From Phoronis australis (Eukaryota > Phoronida > Phoronidae), in contig NMRA01000166.1 of the NCBI GenBank assembly GCA_002633005.1, positions 188,716 to 252,715 on the forward strand: 64,000 nucleotides of DNA, given 5' to 3'. Below the pieces are notes generated by a model. The model was not told the DNA's origin. It was given only the letters and a program-made list of their open reading frames with translations, and searched no databases. Made by a program: the position numbers and the translations under genes. Shown here in pieces: positions 56,701 through 64,000 of this stretch; positions within the stretch are counted from its first letter, which is position 1; every line of letters starts with the position of its first letter.

Positions 56701-57482
56701 GCCAACACAGTTAGTGAAAATGTTATACAGCTTAAAAGAGTACATGTTGTCATTTGGCTTCCCTGTAACGCCTTTGCAGGGGGTCTAGCCGTCACCCCCG
56801 TCACACCGCTATCGAGAGAGAGTTATCTCTCAGTTATTGTTGTCTTGACAGTTTTATTCTCAAAAATCAAAAAAAAACAAAAAACAACTGTTTCCCATAC
56901 AGAGGTTTTCGACTCTCGGCCGACATTGTTCAATATGGGAAACCTTGCAAACAATGAAAATGATTCATTGCCCCTAGGAACTCTTATTTGTTCCTATGTT
57001 CAGATATCGGAATCTGGGTCATGGGCGTACACGGCATACTTTTTCAGCATCATCATGGTAATTAATAACTGTGCACTTCCCCACCATTCCACTGCCTGAA
57101 TACACAGGTTATTTCAGCGACAAAACGATAGGTTTCGTGCCGGGTTGTTTCTCATTGGACTCGGTCCAGTCGTAAACACGTGTCAGGAGGCCTTGTCATG
57201 TTGCGCAGCTTGGTAAAACGAGATTATTTATAATTAGTTATAAGAGATAGGTTGCGTACGGTTCTGAAGCAGAAGACCAGCTGGTCCCCATCGGTAAATA
57301 TACTTCACATTATTATACAACCAAGTAGCACAAAGAACAGATTGTATTATTGCTAGTGCTATCAACATTAATCCGTACGTTGAACACACGACACTTTTCA
57401 TTATCGGTGATCGTTTCGTTTTTCTCATAATTCCGGGCGATCCAAGAAAGGGCCAATGATACAAAAGTTGACCAAGAGACAT
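53704..57482 (-). CDS. Possible multi-pass membrane protein, four-exon chain
   Basis: In minus order the exons 57309-57482, 54956-55165, 54523-54596 and 53704-53785 keep one frame through three GT-AG introns and give 179 aa. Exon a has a membrane segment (YGLMLIALAIIQSVLCATW) after a basic start. Exon b has YLPTMLTGIFTASFS and a strong membrane segment (LQVFLGCIILFVLP) and ends with a Cys-rich loop (NYCYAVGCKSYAT). Exon c continues the loop (CVRVENGARPG, FRNCRVT). Exon d ends GRAYT and lacks the fourth membrane segment a tetraspan would need. The family is not recognised. Exon b is the best supported, exon d the least. Confidence 0.35.
54139..54200 (+). repeat. tRNA-like sequence, probable SINE head or tRNA remnant
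   Basis: A-box-like GTGTAGTGGTAAAGCACG and B-box-like GAGTTCGAGTC are at the right distance. The acceptor-stem ends do not pair, so it is not a functional tRNA. Confidence 0.45.
54259..54259. other. Single-N gap with overlapping flanks
   Basis: The same ACATGTTCTCCGTGTTTTTT occurs just left of the gap (before a long poly-T) and immediately right of it, so the two contig ends probably overlap. Confidence 0.85.
54956..55165 (-). CDS. Best-supported exon of the possible membrane protein
   Basis: It is 70 codons, phase 0 at both ends, between TTTCAATAG and GTAAGT. GFKCYLLLSGSLQVFLGC is followed by IILFVLPMPVN, a clear hydrophobic helix, then three cysteines in 13 residues. Confidence 0.45.
55905..55980. 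mobile_element. Palindromic micro-element, CATGGGCGGCG family, copy 1
   Basis: Ends CATGGGCGGCGCA and TGCGCCGCCCATG are perfect inverses; the middle has GAGGGGGCTTTAGCCCCC, itself palindromic. Length 76 bp. Confidence 0.85.
56936..57058 (+). other. Coding-like segment with weak donor
   Basis: The frame MGNLANNENDSLPLGTLICS continues to AYTAYFFSIIM and meets ATG|GTAATT. The MGN start would suit myristoylation. No partner exon was found and the ORF also runs upstream, so this is tentative. Confidence 0.15.
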
Positions 57483-57576
57483 CAGTAAATTAACACACAA
57501 ACAATATTTTTATTGTTACTATTAACTAACCAGCTTCATAAATACTTTCTCTCATTTGCAGCTGTTTTTGTATCGT

Positions 57577-57578
57577 CT

Positions 57579-57613
<35 letters not shown>
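57577..57613. repeat. (GTT)n microsatellite
   Basis: About twelve uninterrupted GTT units. Confidence 0.97.
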
Positions 57614-57614
<1 letters not shown>

Positions 57615-58351
57615 CTCTGGTCATTTCCAAACATCGACAACTTTCAGATGCACATGGTGAAATAACGCTGGCATTAGATATTCAAAAATACTGCTCGTCA
57701 AAGATTATTAAACCAGGTGCTCATCATGGCATATTCCGTTCATCCTCAAAAATCTATTATTCACGTTGGGTTCAAGAACGCGTGTCGCTAGCTCAGTGTT
57801 AATTACAACAACACTAAAACAACACATTAGAACTCTATTCGCTGACGGTGCGGCTTGGCATACCGAACCGCGTGAGATACAGGGTGCTCCGAATAGTCTT
57901 TAAAAAGTGTTCGCGAAACCCCGATCGGTAAAGTGCAAACGCGAAAATTGAAAACTGTTTCACAGATGACGCAGTTGGTGTAACTAAACATCAATAAATC
58001 AGTCTGGAATTGCTCATCTCTGAGTATTGTCCATTTCCTGTAAACTGTTGTATATCGGATTCAGTGCGGGACATGTTCAAGAACAGCTAGCTAGCGCCAA
58101 CTGCCGAATATCCGTCAGAACGTTAGTCAAAGTTTCTATTGTGAGGAGGAGAATGGCACTAACTATAACGTCAATATAGCGTGGCAGGTATATTGTCCAA
58201 TGCGTGATGCTGGACGAAACGCTAGGAATGCTGATAGGCCAGACTGGTGCATTTGGAAATCCACTAGACAGAAGATTGTTTGTAATGCACCATCGGTTAC
58301 GACTAAGTGTAAAACTGCTGGTATCTCAGCTATGTCATTATAGCCTACATA

Positions 58352-58409
58352 CAGCACTGAAAAATTGGGGGTTTAAAGCCCCCCCAGCCCCCCTGTGGTG
58401 CACCGCCTA
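58352..58409. mobile_element. CATGGGCGGCG family, partial copy
   Basis: It contains CAGCACTGAAAAATTGGGGG, TTTAAAGCCCCCCCAGCCCCC and GGTGCACCGCC, the internal part and right end of the family, without the left CATGGGCGGCG. Confidence 0.7.
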
Positions 58410-58414
58410 TAGAC

Positions 58415-58474
58415 CATGGGCGGCGAAGCACTGAAAAAGTGAGGGCTATAGCCCCCCATGGTACGCCGCCCATG
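58415..58474. mobile_element. CATGGGCGGCG family, copy 2
   Basis: A complete 60-bp copy with ends CATGGGCGGCG and CGCCGCCCATG and internal GGGCTATAGCCCC. Confidence 0.85.
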
Positions 58475-58870
58475 ATATGCACAATATTGCCCTTAGAGTA
58501 AAGGTGATTTTTTAAAGGATGAGTTAAACTTGACTTCCGCAGTAGCAGCAAAACGATGATTAGCTATTTCGATTCAAGAATAATTAATTAGTTGAGCCGT
58601 TCTCGGAATTTACAAAATTTAAGACATGAACACAAGTGAAGCTGTGTGCAAACCAATTGTACAAAACAATTTTCTGAAAAAAGCTTATTTGGGATATATA
58701 GTTTATGCATGGGCATAAATACGTTCGTGTTTAGATAATTGTTGAAGATCGTTTACAATTCGTTTCGAATCGTCTTTCTTGATGGTGCGACGTTTCGACA
58801 TACCCTGTGCGCGCAAAGTTGCCTTCAACTAGACTCACAGCAGTCTAGAGCTTTGAATTATCTCAACAAA

Positions 58871-59395
58871 ATGGCGTCAAATCAACAACAGACGTTTGTC
58901 GACTTGGACGAAAGGTTTATTAAACTCGAGGAGATGGACCCTTTATATCGATATCAGGGGCACTTTAAAGACACACTTCAAATACTGCATCCCGGCGAGG
59001 ACATTTTATTGAGACGAAGCAATAGCGGAAAGCGTAAAAAGGAGAAGGTGTCAAAGCGACGCAATAACCCCAGGTACAAAACTCAACCTATAACTTTCGA
59101 CGAAATAAAGGAAGTGGACGAGGAAACAAACGCGGGAACGTCAGAAACTGACGGCAAAGGGTTAAAGGACCAACTGAGTGAATGGTCGAAATCTGTAGAC
59201 GGATTAATGACAAGACAACGGTCTCGGACTGCAGAAAATGATAACGGAAATTCACAGACAAGCCAAGAAAAAATGACCTCTGGCAGTGAAAATTCTCAGC
59301 AAGTGAGTAATGCATCAGTTCCAATTCGGGTTTCTGGTTCACATGGTATCGAAACAACAGATTCTCAAGCTACTAAGCAGCAGGAAGGGACGTAA
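58871..59395 (+). CDS. Unrecognised 174-aa protein, intronless
   Basis: The ORF from ATG at 58871 (context CAACAAAATGG, favourable) runs to TAA at 59393. An upstream in-frame ATG at 58739 exists but its extra 44 residues look like untranslated sequence. The N-terminal half is probably folded or motif-like: FVDLDERFIKLEEMDPLYRY, DTLQILHPGEDILLRR, a strongly basic KRKKEKVSKRR patch (possible nuclear signal), then TQPITFDEIKEVDEE. The C-terminal half is polar and Ser/Thr/Gln-rich, likely disordered. No membrane segment, zinc site or enzyme motif is seen. An AATAAA follows at 59897. I do not recognise the family. Confidence 0.7.
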   Translation: MASNQQQTFVDLDERFIKLEEMDPLYRYQGHFKDTLQILHPGEDILLRRSNSGKRKKEKVSKRRNNPRYKTQPITFDEIKEVDEETNAGTSETDGKGLKDQLSEWSKSVDGLMTRQRSRTAENDNGNSQTSQEKMTSGSENSQQVSNASVPIRVSGSHGIETTDSQATKQQEGT

Positions 59396-59896
59396 TTGCT
59401 GCTTGTTTGTTTCCGCGATGACTCTGTGTTGTGTCTGACTTTGACAACAAGCCGTGGGTTAGAGTCTTCAGTTATGACTATTTTTGTACAGCGTTTAGTT
59501 CGGAGCGTATGCTGTTTGCCCAGATTAATGCGTACATATGTTGGAATGCCCATCAACGCAATTAGAGAAGGTAGCTGTAGAGATATGCCGTGGAATTCTT
59601 TATTTGCTGTGACCGGCTTTGAGCGAGTTAAATAGCCAAAGCTGAACCAGTTTTGTGCCCGTTATTCAATGGAAGGAACTGCATGGTGCTGAAAATCTGG
59701 GCCCCGTAAGTGACTATTACAAAACGGAATGGATTAGAAAAATGTGAAATTGGAGACATTAACGCACGCACTAATAGCGAAAGGGTGTGAGTTGGTTTTT
59801 GCACCGGTGTTAACGTTTTACTAGAATGCAGACAATTGTTACGTTTAGGGTTTATGATATCTGGGTCAGGTTCGGTTGGAAAAACTGACACAGTTC

Positions 59897-59902
59897 AATA
59901 AA
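59897..59902 (+). terminator. Polyadenylation signal for the 174-aa ORF
   Basis: Canonical AATAAA about 500 bases past the stop. Confidence 0.6.
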
Positions 59903-60284
59903 TGCTATTCGAATGATGGTGCATTCGTGAGTACTAATTGATGTCAGTCGTGATTGCTTTCCATTTTTTATTTCATAAACTACGGTTCACTACAGCAAGT
60001 GAAACACTTTCGGGCAAAACCGAAAACAAGTAATCATTCACTGTCTTTGTCTATGCCTCACATCTCGTCTCATATTACATAGCATAGCAGTCGTTAAATT
60101 TTTCATGAGCCAGTCTCTGGCAGTAATATAACATTTGGATTCCTATAATTTTAGAATAGGGTTATGCCTTCCATTGGAGTTCTAGTCCAGGAACAACACT
60201 GCTCATGTGTTTTCGTCACGTCACATCGTTTTTCTTCAATCCGTTACGTTGCAGGCCTGGTACCAACATTGAGCGGGGGGGGGG

Positions 60285-60285
60285 N
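60285..60285. other. Single-N gap after a G tract
   Basis: N follows a run of ten G; probably a sequencing or joining failure at the homopolymer. Confidence 0.9.
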
Positions 60286-60288
60286 ATT

Positions 60289-60553
60289 TCTACAAGGGTG
60301 GAGCTTTGAAATTTTGCAAACGTCGACATTGTAGAGGTTCCAGTAAGGCCCTCGACGCAGCTTAATTATGGGGTAGGGAAATCTGTATACACAACGACGA
60401 TTCTCAGATCTATGTTCCTGGGATGAGACGGAATTCGTAATAACAGAAATAATGATGCCGTGACAGTTGGTTGTAAAGAACGGTACTCGAATTCGGATGT
60501 AATGTGGTCCAAAAAGAGAACGTTCTTGCGTTTCCTCCTTCCAAACTTTCAAA
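60289..60553 (-). other. Coding-like minus-strand fragment, unidentified
   Basis: An open frame reads KVWKEETQERSLFGPHYIRI, then TTNCHGIIISVITN and FPYPIIKLRRGPYWNLYN. Composition is protein-like, but no start or clean splice sites are seen and the gap lies at its end. Possibly a transposon or pseudogene fragment. Confidence 0.2.
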
Positions 60554-61645
60554 TCAGGCGTCCATAAGTGAGTGATTACATCCCATTACATACTGGGACG
60601 GAAATATTTAGTCGGGTAAGACTTGACAATTTTGTTATCTGGTTGTATTTTTGCGTCTTACTTAAGTTTCTTGCATCGCTAGAAATGGGAACAGCCCACT
60701 ATGCCGAAGATTCACTGCTCCGAAGGCTCACTATTCCAAAGGTTCACTACTTTGAAGGTTCACTAAGTCCGAAAATATCTAAAGTTTCGGACTCGGGCGT
60801 AATTTTTATACCTTTACATGGAAAAATAAACTATACTTCGATTATTAGATGCACTGAGTGATGTAACTATACCGAAAACAATGCCAGGGTAATATATCAC
60901 TTTGTTTGAATTTCAGTCATGCGCATGCAAAATTGCTCGCATGTCTTACGAATACGGAAAAATGAATACGTACTTGCATTTTTAAAAGAATATGAAGTAG
61001 AAAAATTACCAACCACTATATATCCATCAAACCCATGTCAAGATTGCATCCTTTCACAGCGCGGCTAAAAAGTATATGGCCGCTGCGCCCCAATCTAATC
61101 GGGAACCACGCGCACGACCGGGTGGAAATTAAATGTAATTAGTAGGCTAACATGTCCCTGTCAATCTTCACGAAGTCAAAGAGCCCCATTCAGTCTAAAA
61201 CCGTCGTTGGTTGCCGCAGCCCTGACCCGTGCCCCAGATGTCCCTGCTTCAGAATGAGTCATTAGTTAAATTCAAGAGTCACGATTAGCAGTGATTAGAA
61301 CTGAGCTCCCTTGTAAACAATGTAATCAATGTATTAAGAACTATTTAACTCTTGCACACCCTTTAAATGATTACTAAATAGACGCTAATATGATACTTTA
61401 TTCTTGTCAATTCCGACTCATTAGTAGACAATCAGAGTAATGAACTGTCGGACTTCTGGTTTCGGAATTGAGGACATTCGAAGTAGTGAACTTTCGAAGG
61501 TAACAAACCTGTCGAGTAGTGAACCTTCAGAGCAGTGGACCTTCGGAGTAGTGAACATTCGGAATAACGACACGTAACCTTGGAAATTTTTTCATTGATC
61601 AAAGTTTTTAGCCGATTTTAAGGCATTCACGCCGCACTATTTTTT

Positions 61646-61714
61646 CATGGGCGACGCAGCACTGAAATAAGTAAGGGGCTATAGCCCACAGCCCCCTATG
61701 TTGCGCCGCCCATG
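61646..61714. mobile_element. CATGGGCGGCG family, copy 3
   Basis: Ends CATGGGCGACGCAGCACTG and TTGCGCCGCCCATG with internal GGGGCTATAGCCC. Length 69 bp. Confidence 0.85.
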
Positions 61715-61718
61715 GAGT

Positions 61719-61770
61719 CCATGGGAAGTGGGGGGTATAGCCCCCCAACTCTCTTGGTGCGCCGGCTATG
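61719..61770. mobile_element. CATGGGCGGCG family, adjacent diverged copy
   Basis: Begins CCATGGGAAGTGGGGGG, has GGGGGTATAGCCCCCC inside and ends GTGCGCCGGCTATG. It lies only four bases after copy 3. Confidence 0.7.
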
Positions 61771-62571
61771 TTTTTTGAGAGTTCTCTCGCTGCAATATAG
61801 CTTAGCTAGGAATAGACATTTACTTCTTGATTCTCTCGTTATCCTATGTTATAGCCACCACCCGAGTTCAATGCCGATAAATAACTTAAAGCCTCGTCTG
61901 CACCATCCTGTCATCTACGCAAACACCACTCGGGCGAAGTTGGCCAGGTTACGGCGCGATGGTTACGTGAATTAAGCGCTTTGAATCAGAAGGAAGTTCA
62001 AAATCATTACTAACTCGGTTATCATTGTAGTTAGTAGTACCAGTATCTGCAACATCTGGTTGTTGTTGTTCAGCTACATCTCGGATAGGGCTAGGGCTGG
62101 ACCTTTTCCGCGAGGGGGGGGGGTGTTCTATCGAACCTTCCGAACCCCTCTCTGGCTACGGGCCAACGGTTGGCGTCGCACCGTGATTTGTTTGAGTAAA
62201 CCAAACTGTCAGTGCCTCACGGGATAATGCTATACAATCCATTTGTGTGATACGGCTGTGATAGAACACCGCGAGGAACATTCAGTGTAGATTTAGTATT
62301 TAGACATCCCATGCAAAAGATATTGTGTGGAATGATAATTAAGTCAATATTTACGAAAATGTTGAGCTTAGATCTACTTAATATCCCTCGTATTAACGTA
62401 AATATTCATATTTCAATGATATGGAATTTTGGACATGGAATCGCATACATGGTAAAATGGTATACAATTCATAATAAAAATAACTTTGCGTCGATCCACA
62501 CCCGCGGAATTATTGAATGTAATACACTATTTACAACTACACGACCAGTAATTAATTTAAAAGTATATCCA

Positions 62572-62889
62572 TTACTCACATCTGATTTGGGAATATTCTT
62601 CATTTGTGTCGTCAATGGGCATGGGTTTCCGCTCATCAAACGTACCAGTTTTATAGGCCAACAAGCAAATTGATTGATTCCCCGAGCATCCCTGCAGGCC
62701 TACAATAAAGTGAGTGAAAGTGGTTTTGAATATACGTGTTAATAGACTTTCCCACCCTTGTTCAATAAGCAAATTGAAACCACGATCTTTCATGTGTTTT
62801 AGCAGGCGTTCAGGATTGTCACCGTTACACGGGTACCATAAACGGGACGTGCCGGAAAGCTTGGTGGTTTTTTCAAACTCTGTTCCCAA
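62572..62889 (-). other. Coding-like minus-strand ORF, unidentified
   Basis: About 105 codons, containing SGTSRLWYPCNGDNPERLLK, then MKDRGFNLLIEQGWESLL and a polar end (DDTNEEYSQIRCE) with a stop. An AG is available near 62875 (GGGAACAG), so it might be a terminal exon. No family is recognised. Confidence 0.3.
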
Positions 62890-63413
62890 ATCAATATGAA
62901 AGGGTACACTTTATAGGTTAAGAAAGTCACAAAAGGATCATTCTTGACTCAGAACTACACAGATTTTAATCGATTTATGTTTTAAAAGGCGACTTAACAG
63001 GCTTCAAAGGTTTTCATCGAATTTCAAAATTCAATCACCTCTTTGTATGCAAAATTTAGGAAAACCAGACCTCTGTGAAGAATCCACGTACAAATAGGTC
63101 CCTCTAACTCTCTAAGGGGGCGTTTTCTTATCGTGCCAACTCCCTCAAAAAGGTAAGGAACTTAATTTTCTAATGACACAACCCGCCATACATATAATTG
63201 AGTACCCCTTGCTTAACGTGCATTTTTTTATCATGGCCAAACGTCTTTGCGTTCAATGATCCCCTAGGCTACAGTCGCAGTTCTCGTCTGCAAAAACATG
63301 ACTTGCGCAGTCCATTAAAGTCCTTCTCTGAACACTTCATCAACCTACTTATGTATCTTACTTAGCATCCATTCCCGATAACCCTAGTATGCCAGTGAAC
63401 ACTCGGGTGGTTT

Positions 63414-63768
63414 TCAACTTTCAATGAATACAACATTGAGAAACCAATTTAGCGGAGACCGTAGCGGGCTCGCCCACCCCTCATATCTCGATACTATACA
63501 AGCCCACGCATCCCGCTGCAACTTAGTGAGGCCACTGACTGTTACCAGCATACTTGCATACGGTTGTTTGGTTCCACCTTGGCGTGAATTTTCGTTCAAA
63601 GTATTAGGTCCGACACGTACGTTGTATGTGAAACATGACAAAGAATTGTACTTCAGTCTAATCAAATGTTCGTTTGAATTCGTCAACCATTCACGACGTA
63701 CATCTCGTGTTATATTCAAAACAAGTGCTGTTGGAGCGAGTTCGTCCCACATGGGTCTAAGGGAGTAG
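63414..63768. other. Open on both strands, coding status unclear
   Basis: Frames of 112 and 114 codons overlap on opposite strands. Neither has recognisable motifs or convincing splice borders; the stretch is more GC-rich than its surroundings. Confidence 0.15.
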
Positions 63769-63879
63769 ACTCGCCTCTCACAATGAATGTGTTCACTTCC
63801 CGGGAATCAGTTTTTGGAAAATATGAGAGGTTCTAAACATTAAAGGTGAGGCCAAAATTATCAGCGGGGAAAATTAATT

Positions 63880-63960
63880 CTCGTGGTTAGCACCACTGGC
63901 GCGGATTCGAGCTCGGAAAATTCGCGATCGCAGTCCAACACTCTGCTATCTGAACTAATT
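63880..63960 (-). repeat. tRNA-like sequence on the minus strand
   Basis: Reading minus, A-box-like TAGCAGAGTGTTGG is followed by B-box-like GAGCTCGAATCC. The cloverleaf is degenerate, so this is a probable SINE head or pseudo-tRNA. Confidence 0.4.
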
Positions 63961-64000
63961 TTCACTTGATAATGACAGGGTTAGGCCTACTACTTGATAT

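Noticed and set aside
62311-62673. 120-codon plus-strand frame
   Set aside because: It overlaps a more protein-like minus-strand frame and has AT-driven composition (Ile/Asn/Lys-rich).

Overview
The window is nuclear DNA from an animal, most likely a marine invertebrate. It has GT-AG introns, AT-rich non-coding sequence, many small hairpin and MITE-like repeats, and assembly gaps. There are no operons, Shine-Dalgarno sites or CRISPR arrays. I cannot name the species. Dense heterozygous-looking differences between two copies of one segment fit a highly polymorphic marine genome.

Three genes are recognisable by spliced translation. (1) A Clic/EXC-4-type chloride intracellular channel gene on the + strand has five coding exons from 430 to 18514. 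Intron 1 is about 14 kb and repeat-rich, and the protein carries an unusual acidic Pro/Glu-rich tail. (2) A FAM228-family gene lies on the - strand. Its last exon is at 22928-23168 and its exons run up to 26983-27063, with the complete first coding exon at 36674-36781. (3) Profilin-4 (PFN4) lies on the + strand, with its core exons at 48768-51705 and probable upstream coding exons at 45633 and 46017. FAM228 and PFN4 are divergent neighbours here, as members of the same two families are neighbours on human chromosome 2p23.3. Clic and FAM228 converge tail to tail.

28657-36609 (copy A) and 36711-46929 (copy B) are two near-identical copies of one segment. Copy A is bounded on both sides by single-N gaps, cuts FAM228 exon 1 in half and stops before the PFN4 core exons. 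Removing it rebuilds both genes cleanly, so it is probably an unmerged second haplotype rather than a true tandem duplication. Copy B also carries a THAP-domain transposon (perfect inverted ends, mostly Ns inside) at a site that is empty in copy A.

The last 12 kb (52-64 kb) is accessory in character. It holds a possible first exon with a mitochondrial-presequence look (53099), a phase-consistent chain of four minus-strand exons for a possible multi-pass membrane protein (53704-57482), and an intronless ORF for a 174-aa protein I do not recognise (58871-59395, with a polyA signal). It also holds a family of small palindromic elements with CATGGGCGGCG ends, tRNA-like repeats and some coding-like fragments without identity.
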